Notes: a model not told the origin generated them from the sequence alone. 64,000 nucleotides of DNA from JAVVSR01 sp036654095 (GCA_036654095.1 JAVVSR010000010.1:1-64000), one strand, 5' to 3'; numbered from the stretch's first letter, positions 7,301 through 17,257 are shown. Program-made: numbers and translations.

Positions 7301-10170
7301 ATATTACAGGCATTACCCCAGTGCAGTTTGAGGTTAGAAAACGGTCGGTTACCATTAATATAAGCACAGCGAACATTGTTAGGGAATATAACGCGAAGGA
7401 TACCGATATCGACGTGACGGCAGATAGCCTTGAGTTTTTGGCTGGTAATTTGTTTGCCGATAGGGTAACGTTTGTTGTCGATACAGGCGACGGCTGCACC
7501 GCAACGTTTGTCTTCAGCGGGAAAATTAATTATAAATGGAATGATAAGAGCGTAAGCAAGAATAAGAACGTTCAAGTCTATGTATCAAACTTGTCGGCAA
7601 CAGCAACAAGTAGCGCTGACAATGTTGTTGATAACTTTACATTTACAGGGCACAACGCAACGGCTAGCGATGGCGAAATTACAAAGCGCAATATCTCGAT
7701 AAGTTGGGTGACGTTTAAGGATAAAGTGTATGACGGCACAGATGTTGCCGAATTGCTTGGCTATGACCCTCGAGGCACGCTTAATAATGAAAGCGTTAAT
7801 GTGCAAGTTGATAAAAGCGGTTTGAAGTTTGCATCGGCTAACGTTGGCACATATGATATCGTTGTTGAAAGTAGATTCTTTAGCTTGTATGGCGCAAATA
7901 AAGATAATTATAAACTTATTATTGTTGACAGCCAAGGACAGCCCACAGCATCATTGACTGCTAAAACCCAAATAACTCCTATTATTATTAGGTTTAAAAA
8001 TGAGCTTATTAGTAAATTTTATGATGGCACAAATGCGTATATAGCTACTGGTAATGAATTTATTATTTTAAATAAATTGCCAAATGGCGAAAGTCTTTCT
8101 ATTGTTTATGATAACACTGTTGCTCCAGTCTTTACAGGTGTTGACGCAACAAGATATGAGTCGGTTACATTTAAACAACTTAAATTAAACGCTGATAATG
8201 CAAACACTCAACTTACCAACTACAAGCTACACGGAAGCGCTGATAATGGCGAAATAGCTTCGTACTTTGTTGGCGCAAGCATTTATAAAGCGACCATAAA
8301 AGGCTTTGTTGAAAGCGGCAAGACTATGATATACGGCGACGATGCTCCCAAAGATATCGCCATTACATATAAAGTGGTTAGCTTAGGCGGCGCGGCTTGC
8401 GATTATGAAATTAAAAAAGTGAACGATAAGTGGTATTATACTGTTAATGCTCAAGATGTTGAAATTGTTGGCTTTGAAGAAGTGCGGTTATTTGCTAAAT
8501 CAACAAAAACTTCAAATGTTGGAAGTTATCCTATTGGGTACTATAATGGTGTTGCCAAAAACTTTGAGTTTGCGGTTGAATCGTCAACGATAAGCGTTAC
8601 GGCAGCAACCTTAACACTTAATATTCCCGACATCACGCGTATATATGGCACGGAAAATATTTTTAATATTGACTGGGTTGGTTTTAAAAACACCGATAAT
8701 GCTTCAAATTCGTTAGATTTTAAAGCTCCGTCTATTTCGTCAGATGCAACGCTCACTAGCGATGTCAGCGTGGACGGATATCTCATTAGGGTAGACAAAT
8801 TGGGAAGCGCTAGAAACTATAAAATTGAATTAGGCACAGTGGGCAAAATATTTATAACTAAAGCTACTGTTACTGGTTTTATGTTTGACGGAAACCTTCC
8901 TCAAGTTGGCGGTAGATTTATTAAAAGCGACGACTATACCGGCTATAAACGTTCTATGTCGGTTGGCGCGAGGGCAGGATATTTTATCGATTATAAATAC
9001 TTTTCAGACGAGGCAATGACTGTTGCTGTTTCGTCTACGGTAAATGCAGGCACTTATTATGTGAAAGCTACTATAAATAAGGTTAAACCAAATTCAACAA
9101 CTATTGATGATGGTTATATTCCGCAAATTCTTTTGGGCGAGCTACACGTACGACGCGTATTCCCCGTTATACAAATTGGAAGCAAAATTGCCGAATATGA
9201 CGGAACTCAAGTCGAAATAGGCAATGCAGATGTCAGCGAAGGCTTAACTGTTTCATACTTTTATACCGATGCATCGGGTACTCGCTTAGATGGCGCGCCA
9301 TCGGATGCTGGCGTTTATACCGTTATTGTTTCATACGACGGATATAACAAAAACTATAAGCCTTATGAAGTGTCTGTTACTTTAACTATCAACAAAGCTA
9401 AAATATTTATTATCATTTCACAAGATAGATTTGTTGAAGATGGCACAGTGCATACAGTCGCCTTTACTTCAAACGACAAATCAAATGTTTTGAATGCGCC
9501 TATCTTTAAGGGAAATGCCGATACAAGCGTCGCCGGCACTTACGAATATGATATTACATCTAAAAATCCTAACTACTTGGTTATCGGCGGCAAGGGTTCA
9601 ATTACAGTCGGAAAGCAAAGTTTGCCAATCACTGGTGGCGGTAACGCGTCTGTTATTGGCGATACCCTGCTATCTGAAAACAACTCGCTTATTGTTAAGA
9701 ACTTCATTAAAGATAAAAATACAGCCGCTACTGCGCCCGAAATTTTAGTTTGGACCGAGGCTGAGCGTTTGGTTTCAGGTCAGGATAAGGTTAAGGGGCT
9801 TATTAATGTTAGCTTATTAATTAACAACGCTGACGGTACTTCCGTTTCTATTCAGCCTAATGGCCAACTTAGAATTTCCGTCGCATCACCCGATGGCAAA
9901 AAATTTAAAAACTCAGACAAAGTTTATTTGATGAGAGCGGACGGCACTTTCACAAATATGAACGGCACGCTTAATAATGGCAATATGGAGTTTATTACCG
10001 ATGAGGTTGGTAACTTCGTTGTTGTAAGCGATGGAACTGCTCGTGAAAAAACTTTGTATGTTGCATTGTCATTTGCAGGATTAGCTTTAACCGCACTTAT
10101 TATGGTCATAGTTATTAGAAAATATAGGCTTTTAAAACTTCTAAAATCTGCAACTAAAGCAACTCGCTAG
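4381..10170 (+). CDS. Giant MBG/Ig-repeat surface protein, C-terminal membrane anchor
   Basis: 1929 residues from the ATG at 4381 (AGGAGG at 4365-4370; the in-frame ATG at 4360 lies upstream of that site). A basic N-terminus and hydrophobic core (GLMLIVMLCVAVAFSAIGF) followed by AEAAV indicates a signal peptide. The N-terminal third has Ig-like modules (for example around DKENPNIPTLTPAIGW and DTIAPSAPTIGDMP). From about residue 815 to 1720 there are MBG-type modules marked by YDG/YNG motifs: VYNGALQNA, VYDGTDVAE, FYDGTNAY, EYDGTQVEI. It ends in one transmembrane helix and a basic tail (RKYRLLKLLKSATKATR). No LPXTG motif is present. Probably an adhesin-like or cell-envelope structural protein. 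It is paralogous in plan to the next gene. Confidence 0.88.
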   Translation: MRNSKLVKLTLQKGGLMLIVMLCVAVAFSAIGFSSVNLPTQNVAEAAVSNVSGASLPTPDSNKVQTITYGMASSDWISGVTLDYTGDAAWGNRFYASTANAEKGFSPDGKGNASAGADKLARPTAASLVGAMTKWDMVFAFDETLSPFIASGKLQIHVSANYVTKNTDKGSLHIKSTDKITTLEDAPDSDPHTSGTDNGVTYQLTTKSSDANWENVTAKYTTVGFRIKNEIGSCSGEFTNIKVSFRLNLSASTQVLSNSSTKVNTGFKGLLPQSATRDIAVADGSSVGFSTAYAFGNKGTFTNDWGLAKQILFTSASDDYAMTDGVTITKNGAPAETKTISEAAKAGWMFGGSSLTRSSNGTIFNLTFSINGDFTVTAKTVSGRTMTINFVIGNIDKENPNIPTLTPAIGWNNGGNVDVALGNTAALGSPASPVRYFYKYTTHATKLNLAPDVILNPSKDAQTLFNAGQYTDSSSTFTISGLADGFYKVKVFAVDAAGNAVISQQATFKVESKVATSAVSATVDSAPYDGAGWTNKPITFNLSNPNGALSPVSYQYKQGSTGAWTNITGKTFIFNTKNVDFADNFYFRSNSEANPAYSPEVTFAVKYDTIAPSAPTIGDMPIPTFENWYTTAWNFATTVTPSADTHFGNTFVLYCQTMDKGNLVGKNENMLQCAATPSAISVTLDFNVALKAVAGEKNVNCWVVDQAGNIGAIATKSVYVDANVYQSKSEIYNNPLFPGSTATWGEIIRDNVSEGKRGETKKITIKAKAGYQYFKLLEDGVEKPATPGTNEFYFDATCGKSVVVYLRRVIEIQLPTNASLVYNGALQNAIVVAKTADVKNPEFAEVGRAVKFSYNDGTTTFTAGVRDFRQNGYTVTYDVTEYNTNNPNYIINLASGAPAEVFRISKKDIKVVPKGGQFKLYGAVDPTFLTENNLLSTDTFSGALTREIGERVKYYTFELGTIAISDGNNGENYNITGITPVQFEVRKRSVTINISTANIVREYNAKDTDIDVTADSLEFLAGNLFADRVTFVVDTGDGCTATFVFSGKINYKWNDKSVSKNKNVQVYVSNLSATATSSADNVVDNFTFTGHNATASDGEITKRNISISWVTFKDKVYDGTDVAELLGYDPRGTLNNESVNVQVDKSGLKFASANVGTYDIVVESRFFSLYGANKDNYKLIIVDSQGQPTASLTAKTQITPIIIRFKNELISKFYDGTNAYIATGNEFIILNKLPNGESLSIVYDNTVAPVFTGVDATRYESVTFKQLKLNADNANTQLTNYKLHGSADNGEIASYFVGASIYKATIKGFVESGKTMIYGDDAPKDIAITYKVVSLGGAACDYEIKKVNDKWYYTVNAQDVEIVGFEEVRLFAKSTKTSNVGSYPIGYYNGVAKNFEFAVESSTISVTAATLTLNIPDITRIYGTENIFNIDWVGFKNTDNASNSLDFKAPSISSDATLTSDVSVDGYLIRVDKLGSARNYKIELGTVGKIFITKATVTGFMFDGNLPQVGGRFIKSDDYTGYKRSMSVGARAGYFIDYKYFSDEAMTVAVSSTVNAGTYYVKATINKVKPNSTTIDDGYIPQILLGELHVRRVFPVIQIGSKIAEYDGTQVEIGNADVSEGLTVSYFYTDASGTRLDGAPSDAGVYTVIVSYDGYNKNYKPYEVSVTLTINKAKIFIIISQDRFVEDGTVHTVAFTSNDKSNVLNAPIFKGNADTSVAGTYEYDITSKNPNYLVIGGKGSITVGKQSLPITGGGNASVIGDTLLSENNSLIVKNFIKDKNTAATAPEILVWTEAERLVSGQDKVKGLINVSLLINNADGTSVSIQPNGQLRISVASPDGKKFKNSDKVYLMRADGTFTNMNGTLNNGNMEFITDEVGNFVVVSDGTAREKTLYVALSFAGLALTALIMVIVIRKYRLLKLLKSATKATR

Positions 10171-10192
10171 ACATTTTTTAATACTGCACTTT

Positions 10193-10221
10193 TTATTAAA
10201 ATATAGGCCACTATTTATAAT
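10193..10221 (+). promoter_or_regulatory. Weak candidate promoter of the second surface-protein gene
   Basis: A good -10 (TATAAT at 10216) sits 17 bases from a poor -35 (TTATTA). No terminator is visible after the first surface-protein gene, so co-transcription is equally possible. A 6-bp inverted repeat (AGTAAG/CTTACT, 10251-10273) lies just before the GGAGGA site. Confidence 0.4.
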
Positions 10222-10285
10222 GTATATATTATATAAGCTATCTAACATAAAGTAAGTTATGCAAAGGCTTACTCGGAGGAGAAAT

Positions 10286-13200
10286 ATGAGAGCAAAAAAA
10301 CAAGGAAATCAATTACTTAAACTTAGCTGCATCGCGATGATTTTTATGCTTACTTTAGCGTTGTCACTGACCGCAGGTTTGGGCATTAACCAAAATGCGA
10401 AATTGAATGATTATGCGTCGGCGGCTGCTTCAGTTGACGGCAATAACAACTATAAATTTTCACTTAATGGCAACATTCCATCGGGCGCAACGCTATCAAA
10501 TATTTATGCGTTTAACAATGACATGTATGGCGCGTTTTATATTACTGGTGGCAACATTCGCGATAGCAGTAGGGATAATCAACTATCTGCAAGAGTAAGA
10601 AACTTGAAGAAAGGCGAAGTATTTAATTTTTATGCTTATTTCAAATTGCCTTCAGAGTTAAGCGCGATTAGCGCGCAACTTAAACTTGACCTTGAATATA
10701 CGATTGCTAGTCAAAGTAAAATTAGCGATGTCGAGGCGAGCTTAATGTCGGTTTCTGAAATTCCAACAACTGACGGCGGCGCAAGTGGAAGCGCTAAAAA
10801 ACTTCTAACTCCCGCTACTCCTGCCACTCATAAAATTAGTGGTGATAAAAACGACCTTTATAGCGCAAACGCAAGTAATCAATATATTCGAATTGGTTTT
10901 AAGGTGGCGTTATCGGAAGATGTCAAAAATTCAGCTGATGACTTGATAACCGCGCAAGCAAAAATTGCAATTAACAACATTAAGTTGACCATTACTATGC
11001 CTAATGATGGCAACGGCCCTACTGTTACTCCTTGGAATGGTACGGATTTACCTCAAAGCGGATATCTTGGTACTCATTCAAACGGTATTTTATTTGATAC
11101 GTATTATGTTGCAAACAATAGTTTGGTAAACTGTTCGGAAATAGGTAAAGATGATGACGTAAAAGTCAATAAATATGTTTCGTATAAAAACAACAATGGA
11201 CAGCCTATCGGGCAAAAAATTGTTACTTTTAATGTGTATGACAAATTTAGCGGACTAAAATCGGTTTCATTTGGCGGATATACTCTGCCTATAAGCGCTG
11301 ACGGAACAGAGGTTACAACTCTTCGCGAAGCGTGGCTTGCTAATATGCTTGCAAGTGTAGGTTCGCACGATGAAATTAACTTACAAGGCATTGCTAGTAT
11401 TTCAACATTGCCGTTTGGTTACGCAACCGCCGCGGCAAAGTCAGGCACATTTAGAGGCGTTCAAGTTAAAATAGTTTATGACGGCAAAAAATACAGCTCA
11501 GTGGGCGACCTTGCGCCTGTTGAGATGGTTCCAAATTTATATAATATTACCGCTACCGATATGGCGGGTCAACTAAGCACAACAAACGTTACGCTAGGTG
11601 GTATTGACACTGTTTCTCCTGTTGCCCCTATCGTGAAATTTAAATTTGCAGACAATTCGTGGATTACGGATATAAATAGCGTTGACTTCACTGCCGAAAT
11701 TCCCCAAGCAGATTATATGGGCAATGTTACTTATGCTTATTCGCTTGATTTTAGCGCTGAAAAACTGGGCGCAAAACAGCCTTGCAATACTGGTGTTATC
11801 AACCCCGGTATTACTTACGCAAAAAAATATACGTTGTCTAACTTAAGAAACGGTTATTACACATTTACTTTAACCACAGTTGACGGCGCAGGCAATGTTG
11901 GGGCGACTAGGACAATTAATTTCAATATTGATACCTCTCTTGGTAATGTCGCTAATGCCGTTCAAAGCGTTAAAAGCAATAATATTAACTACGCTGGAGC
12001 GACTACTCGGTTACCTATTGATGTAAACTTGTCAACAGTGTATTGCTTTAGCGGGATAACCTATCAATATAGGGTAGCCAATGGCGATAACAGTTGGACA
12101 AATTGGACAGATATTCCTCAAAACGCTTCTAAAATGACATTCGGTAGCGCCACTGTCGAGCAAATTAAAAATAACTACCAATTCCGTTTAGTTACTGGCG
12201 CAGGACAAATTGTTTTTGGCGAAAAAGACACCGTTAGCATTAATTTCGACAACCGTTTACCGGGGCGTATCTATTCAGTCAATCTTGATGCGCTTAATGA
12301 GTCTAATCCATATTTAGGTATGGACGCGTTAAAAATCTATTTCGATATTTTTACCGAAGACTTAGCAAATAGTTCCTCTATTAGTACAATCTATTATCAA
12401 GTAGGTAATGGCACAATTTATTCGGCCGACTATAAAACGGCGCAACAGGGTGGAGCGCTTCTTCCGCTTTACGCGCCAAATGAACAGTTCGCCAAAACAA
12501 AAACATTAAAAACTGTTACAATGTGGGCTGCCGACGAAACTGGCGAGTTATCCGAAAAAACCATTACGAATGTTTATGTTGACGCGCCTAGGTTGTTTTT
12601 GGAGTTTACTGTCAACGCTCTCGATAGATTTTATAATGCCACAAACAATACAGATAATGACTTAAGCTATAAGTTGTTTTATGACGCTAGCAGAAATCCG
12701 CTTGGCGATATTTCAGGCAAATTATTAAAAGAAGCCTATTATACTTTAGCTAAAGATGCAAAAATCACTATCAACTACAAACTTAATGACACTATTTATA
12801 TTAACGGCGCTAAATTTACGCTTGAGGCGAATGCGCTTGCTAATACCGATTTTAGAATTGCATCGTCTACTGCCGAAACGGTTACTCTTACTGCCATTAA
12901 TAAAGTTACAAATGTCAAGATTTCTAACTTTAAGCTTGATTTTATAACTAAGTTTGACGACGTAAACGCAGGTCTTGATAAAACTATTTCGTTGGCTAGT
13001 TTGAATGACGGTTCATATTTCACTCTTGAGGGTACTAAACTTGACAACGTTGTTATTGTCCTGTTAGACGCTTTAAATAAAACCGACGAAAATGTTGACG
13101 CGACTGGCGCAATAATCGGCAAAAAAACTATTAAAAAAGCACAACTTATTATGATGCAACAAAAAGCAGGTAACAATAACGTGCTTCCTGTTTCTGCCCC

Positions 13201-16200
13201 TAATAAACCCTATGACGGAACATTGTCGTTTGACGTAAAAGCGCAAGGTAAAAATACTTTCTATTGTACTAGCGCGTTTGTAGGTACTCCGTGGCATAAC
13301 TTTACTTGGTCGGGGACGTTTACATTCGCCGATAAAAATGTAGCTTATTCGGGCGCAAATATCGCCGATAAAACCGCCGCTCTATCTAATGTCGTTTTCG
13401 TTGGCGCGGGTTATTCTGCCGAAAACTTTGAGGTTGTTGGGCGCAGGGATAATGGTACTCTTTATGCTTTGTCAGCTACAACGCCGATTGAAACAAAAGG
13501 TAAAATTATTCCGAGAGAACTTGTTATCAACGCTAAAGAAATTATTTTACAAAATATAAATTACAAATACTACGATGGCACAGATGTGGCATTTATTGAC
13601 GAGGCAAAAACAAAAATTACTTTAGTTGGCGCAACCGTTGCTGCAGATGGTATTGTTTTGGGCGACGTAGTTAAGGTTTTGCTTGAAAGCGCAACTTTTA
13701 TTAATGAAAAAGCTGAACCCAATAAGACTGTTACTGTTAAATTTGGCGGGCTAACAGGGCTGAACGCAGGCAATTATAGTTTTGATAAAAATAGCGCAGG
13801 CGTTGTGACTATCAATAATATCGAAATTAAAAAAGCTGATTTAAAAATTGAAAGCATTACCGCGCCAAGTAAGGAATATGACGGCAATGTAAATGTTGTT
13901 GGCAATATGGCTTATAAGGCTATTGGAGCTATCGGCTTAGATAATATTGTTTTTAGCTTTAAAGGTGCGAAATTTGTTGACGCTTTAAAAAATCCAATTT
14001 CGGACATAGGGCTATATGATGTTCAATTTTTAATGTCAATTACAGCAAATCCCGGCGCATTAGACAATTATCTTATTACCTATGTTGGCACTCCACTAGC
14101 AGGTCCGTTTGTTGATATGCAACTTCTCGCTTCTGAAAAGTCGCGTATTAAACGAAATAATCTAACAGTTACTGTCAATGTTGACAATAAAACTTTTGAC
14201 AATACGCTAAATGTAATTAATCCTACAATTACAATTACTGGTTTAAATAACGCATATATCGGTGTGGAAGATGTAAATGGCAATGTGATTGTAAACGGCA
14301 AAAAAGTCAACATTCCTTATGTTGCATTTGTTGATAAAAATGCAGGAAACAATGTTAAGGTAGTGTTTGTTTTGGGTGAATTCGTGCAATACAATCAAGC
14401 GCAGCACGGCGCAGACGCCATACGCTACAATGTAACTTATGATGGCAAAATCCCAACTGCAACTGAAAATTTGAATGGCGCGTTTGTGTTATCTTTGCCA
14501 ATATTTGATTCGAATGGCGTTGACGTAAGTTCAAAATACGCTATTGAGTACAAATATGAAATTACTGCTAATATTGCAAAAAAAGCAGCAACTGCTACTA
14601 TTACCGGGCTTATTGCAACAAGGGAAGATGGCACTGTTGTAAATGACGCTACAAATTTGCCGTTAATTTTAAATGATGTTATTTACGGCGGCTTCTTTAA
14701 AGATAAAAACGGCAATCTAATTAAACGTGGAGCTAGCAAATTCAACGTTGTTTATGGCAACTTGATTGACGGCGATACAAATATCGCGTTTGCGCCTGTT
14801 TTCTCTAATTCTATTACTGCAATCACTAGCGTTGGAAGCTATGTTTACAATATTACAGACTTGTCACACGTCAACTATGACTTTACAGGCGGGCTTACAG
14901 GTTACAATGTTTCTGTAAGTAAAAAGGCCATTACGGTTACTGTTGGCGATTATCACGGTTTAATTTTTAGAAATCAACTGTCAAATATTAATACTTTAAA
15001 CTTTGATGGTATTTTAGATGGCGATTTTATTAAAGTTGAGCAATCGTGGTTTAGAATTTTCAATGATACCAATACAAGCAAATTGCCCACTGCGGCCGAC
15101 TTGCCCGTTGGTGTATATAATATCGAAATTACATTGCCTGTTCAAGCAAACTATGAGTATGTTGTTGGTAATGGCTACACTATTGATGCAACAAAACTTA
15201 TTGTTGTTAAGCAAAATGCGGTTACAATAAGCAAATCAAAGTTGACAGGCATTATGTTTATCGACGCGCTTAATATTTATTCGGGTAATCCCAATACAAT
15301 TAGGGCTGAAGGCAAAATCCCTGCTAATGCTAAGGTAACCTATTTCTATTACAAACTACTTGCTAACGGTCAACTTGGCGAGCCTGTGGTTAGCGCAATC
15401 GATGCTGGTATGTATCGTGTTAAAGTTGTAATTGAAAAGGGTGACAATGTAAATGCGTCCGATTATGAATATGCTTATTATGAAGATTTTGCCGATTTAA
15501 CTGTCGCTAAGGCAACTATTTCATTGATAATGCCCAATAAGGAAATGATTTTCAAATACGATGGCGAATGTCATGAGTTTGAAGAAGTAGTCATGAATCC
15601 CGCTAATCCATACGGCATCAGTATGAGCGACATAGTGTTTGAGTATTCTACAAGCAAAATTTTTACCGATATTTATGGTGGCGCTCCTGATGTAGTTGGC
15701 GTATATTATGTTCGCGCTGTTTTCAAGGGTAATAACAACTATGCTAGCTCGCAGTCTGAGCCTCGTTCAATTAGAATTGAACCTATTGAAATTCCCGTTA
15801 CAATTATTTCGGGCACTCAGTTTAGCTACTCAAAGTATTTCGACGCAGATGGCAATTTAATTACGTTGGTTGACGACGCTGGTGTTGAATATACCTTTAA
15901 CGGCATTGTACTTTCAACAACAGAAGCCAATATGGCGTTCTTAAAACACGTTTCTGTTGAATATTTGGTAAAAGGTACTTATTCTAACAAAGTTCCAACA
16001 AAAGTCGGCTCGTATTTGTTTAGAATTACCGCCGAGGAAAACTATGTTGTGACTGGTAAAGTTTTGTCAGGCGCAATGGTTATTGGCGTCGATAGCGTTT
16101 CGGATACATCAAATAGCGCGACGGTAGGCGCAGTGAACGGCGTGTTGCCGACAGTCGAAGGCACTGACATAAGGTTTGAACTTAGAAATTATGTTTATGA

Positions 16201-16810
16201 TAAAAATAGTCAAGAGGCTAAAAACTTTAATATAGCTGTTAAAAACGGCGCAAGTATATTACAAGGCGACTTTTTGATTAAATCACTTTATCAAACTTAT
16301 CTTGTTTCAGTAAATGCCGACGAAGAAGAAGTCGAAATTAAAAAACTTATTACACCTACTGTTACTGTAAGGTATGCTTATAATGAAAGTTTGAAAGACA
16401 GTCAGAAACTGGTTAGGATTGACTATGACGGAAAGGGCAATACTAACATAGTTGTTATGGACGCTGTTTATGACGCGGCGGCTGGCGGATTGATTTTTGA
16501 AACAGACAGGTTAGGCTATTTTGCCATTGTTGAAAAGGCTTCTGCAATTACAAGCACGTTATTTATTGGGCTTATTATTGGCGCAGTCATTGTATTCTTG
16601 TTAGGCATTGCCTTGTTTATCGCTATGCTTGCTAGAAGGCAGAAAAAGCGTTTCCAAGCGCAACTTGCAAGCGCAAACGTGGGTGGATATTCCTCAGGTA
16701 ATAGCGGATATGAGATGGATTCAAAAGGAGAAGTATTCGGTGACGGGCAAAACGAAGCTGACGAAAATATTGATGAAAATATTGACGAAAATGATGATGA
16801 AGGTTTGTAA
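10286..16810 (+). CDS. Giant MBG/Ig-repeat surface protein with acidic cytoplasmic tail
   Basis: 2174 residues from the ATG preceded by GGAGGA (10275-10280); the frame also contains an ATG at 10259 without a ribosome site. Signal peptide: LSCIAMIFMLTLALSLTAGL, then AAAS. Ig-like modules occupy roughly the first 850 residues (for example DTVSPVAPIVKFKFADNSW). MBG-like modules follow with motifs PYDGTLSF (~974), YYDGTDVAF (~1095), EYDGNVNV (~1195), TFDNTLNV (~1305) and KYDGECHE (~1757). A transmembrane helix near residue 2090 (FIGLIIGAVIVFLLGIALFIAM) is followed by a basic stop-transfer sequence and an Asp/Glu/Asn-rich tail with repeated IDEN. No sortase motif. Probably a surface or envelope protein made together with its neighbour; ligand unknown. 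Confidence 0.88.
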   Translation: MRAKKQGNQLLKLSCIAMIFMLTLALSLTAGLGINQNAKLNDYASAAASVDGNNNYKFSLNGNIPSGATLSNIYAFNNDMYGAFYITGGNIRDSSRDNQLSARVRNLKKGEVFNFYAYFKLPSELSAISAQLKLDLEYTIASQSKISDVEASLMSVSEIPTTDGGASGSAKKLLTPATPATHKISGDKNDLYSANASNQYIRIGFKVALSEDVKNSADDLITAQAKIAINNIKLTITMPNDGNGPTVTPWNGTDLPQSGYLGTHSNGILFDTYYVANNSLVNCSEIGKDDDVKVNKYVSYKNNNGQPIGQKIVTFNVYDKFSGLKSVSFGGYTLPISADGTEVTTLREAWLANMLASVGSHDEINLQGIASISTLPFGYATAAAKSGTFRGVQVKIVYDGKKYSSVGDLAPVEMVPNLYNITATDMAGQLSTTNVTLGGIDTVSPVAPIVKFKFADNSWITDINSVDFTAEIPQADYMGNVTYAYSLDFSAEKLGAKQPCNTGVINPGITYAKKYTLSNLRNGYYTFTLTTVDGAGNVGATRTINFNIDTSLGNVANAVQSVKSNNINYAGATTRLPIDVNLSTVYCFSGITYQYRVANGDNSWTNWTDIPQNASKMTFGSATVEQIKNNYQFRLVTGAGQIVFGEKDTVSINFDNRLPGRIYSVNLDALNESNPYLGMDALKIYFDIFTEDLANSSSISTIYYQVGNGTIYSADYKTAQQGGALLPLYAPNEQFAKTKTLKTVTMWAADETGELSEKTITNVYVDAPRLFLEFTVNALDRFYNATNNTDNDLSYKLFYDASRNPLGDISGKLLKEAYYTLAKDAKITINYKLNDTIYINGAKFTLEANALANTDFRIASSTAETVTLTAINKVTNVKISNFKLDFITKFDDVNAGLDKTISLASLNDGSYFTLEGTKLDNVVIVLLDALNKTDENVDATGAIIGKKTIKKAQLIMMQQKAGNNNVLPVSAPNKPYDGTLSFDVKAQGKNTFYCTSAFVGTPWHNFTWSGTFTFADKNVAYSGANIADKTAALSNVVFVGAGYSAENFEVVGRRDNGTLYALSATTPIETKGKIIPRELVINAKEIILQNINYKYYDGTDVAFIDEAKTKITLVGATVAADGIVLGDVVKVLLESATFINEKAEPNKTVTVKFGGLTGLNAGNYSFDKNSAGVVTINNIEIKKADLKIESITAPSKEYDGNVNVVGNMAYKAIGAIGLDNIVFSFKGAKFVDALKNPISDIGLYDVQFLMSITANPGALDNYLITYVGTPLAGPFVDMQLLASEKSRIKRNNLTVTVNVDNKTFDNTLNVINPTITITGLNNAYIGVEDVNGNVIVNGKKVNIPYVAFVDKNAGNNVKVVFVLGEFVQYNQAQHGADAIRYNVTYDGKIPTATENLNGAFVLSLPIFDSNGVDVSSKYAIEYKYEITANIAKKAATATITGLIATREDGTVVNDATNLPLILNDVIYGGFFKDKNGNLIKRGASKFNVVYGNLIDGDTNIAFAPVFSNSITAITSVGSYVYNITDLSHVNYDFTGGLTGYNVSVSKKAITVTVGDYHGLIFRNQLSNINTLNFDGILDGDFIKVEQSWFRIFNDTNTSKLPTAADLPVGVYNIEITLPVQANYEYVVGNGYTIDATKLIVVKQNAVTISKSKLTGIMFIDALNIYSGNPNTIRAEGKIPANAKVTYFYYKLLANGQLGEPVVSAIDAGMYRVKVVIEKGDNVNASDYEYAYYEDFADLTVAKATISLIMPNKEMIFKYDGECHEFEEVVMNPANPYGISMSDIVFEYSTSKIFTDIYGGAPDVVGVYYVRAVFKGNNNYASSQSEPRSIRIEPIEIPVTIISGTQFSYSKYFDADGNLITLVDDAGVEYTFNGIVLSTTEANMAFLKHVSVEYLVKGTYSNKVPTKVGSYLFRITAEENYVVTGKVLSGAMVIGVDSVSDTSNSATVGAVNGVLPTVEGTDIRFELRNYVYDKNSQEAKNFNIAVKNGASILQGDFLIKSLYQTYLVSVNADEEEVEIKKLITPTVTVRYAYNESLKDSQKLVRIDYDGKGNTNIVVMDAVYDAAAGGLIFETDRLGYFAIVEKASAITSTLFIGLIIGAVIVFLLGIALFIAMLARRQKKRFQAQLASANVGGYSSGNSGYEMDSKGEVFGDGQNEADENIDENIDENDDEGL

Positions 16811-16840
16811 TATATCGTTTATAGTACTAAGTTAATGATT

Positions 16841-16872
16841 ATAACGCAAGGCTATGCCTTGCGTTATTTTTT
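16841..16872 (+). terminator. Strong terminator after the surface-protein genes
   Basis: ATAACGCAAGGC pairs perfectly with GCCTTGCGTTAT around a TAT loop and is followed by TTTTTTG. It ends the transcript 30 bases past the second surface-protein gene. Confidence 0.95.
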
Positions 16873-16994
16873 GTATTTTTTTAATTTAATTAGATAAATA
16901 GTATTCGATTGTTTGGAAATCAAAATAAGCGTATTTTTAAACACTAAAATATGAAAATATTTTAAATATGTAATATTTTTTTTATTTTATTTGT

Positions 16995-17023
16995 TTTACT
17001 TTTTAGTGTACGTATGGTATCAT
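16995..17023 (+). promoter_or_regulatory. Candidate promoter of the uracil permease leader
   Basis: TTTACT, 17 bases, TATCAT, with TGG immediately before the -10 (extended -10). This would give a leader of about 290 bases before the permease, containing the leader ORF and an internal terminator. Confidence 0.55.
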
Positions 17024-17107
17024 ATTAACAATGTGTAAATAAATGTGAGCGTTGCTTAATTTCTTGATTTTCACTTATTATTACACTGATTGCACTTAAG
17101 AGGGATT

Positions 17108-17257
17108 ATGCAAATTTTATTACACACTTCTAATGAATGTACCTTTATCCGTGTAATGTTTTTTGTTCGCAGAGCTTTCGGACAACGCTTAGGTAACCTA
17201 AATTTTATTAATAATTTTGTTTTTAAAGGATGTCGTATTTACGGTGTCCTTTTTTAA
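17108..17257 (+). CDS. Leader peptide of uracil permease attenuator
   Basis: A 49-codon ORF with AGAGGG at 17099-17104, four to five bases before the ATG. It is not recognisable as a protein family and is rich in Phe, Asn and Arg (for example VMFFVRRAFG, NFINNFVF). Its reading frame runs through the complete terminator hairpin, and its TAA sits at the end of the T-run. The codons just before the hairpin (17201-17224) are U-rich, which suits RNA polymerase pausing. This arrangement matches the enterobacterial pyrBI leader, where coupled translation prevents termination when UTP is low. The job here is inferred from layout and from the pyrimidine genes downstream; the ORF could still be fortuitous. 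Confidence 0.6.
   Translation: MQILLHTSNECTFIRVMFFVRRAFGQRLGNLNFINNFVFKGCRIYGVLF
17225..17255 (+). terminator. Attenuator terminator upstream of uracil permease
   Basis: AAAGGATGTCGT pairs with ACGGTGTCCTTT (12 pairs, three of them G-U) around ATTT, and T residues follow. It lies between promoter and gene, so it must be conditional. A possible competing pairing is GGACAACG (17180-17187) with CGGTGTCC (17242-17249), 7 of 8 positions. Confidence 0.75.

Noticed and set aside
7183..7935. Two fairly long minus-strand reading frames inside the first surface-protein gene
   Set aside because: They are shadows of the strongly coding + strand; no ribosome sites, and their low-complexity composition mirrors the sense repeats.
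17030..17255. Purine riboswitch or PyrR-binding loop in the uracil permease leader
   Set aside because: Neither the purine aptamer core nor a convincing PyrR loop is visible; CAGAGC near 17170 is only a partial resemblance.
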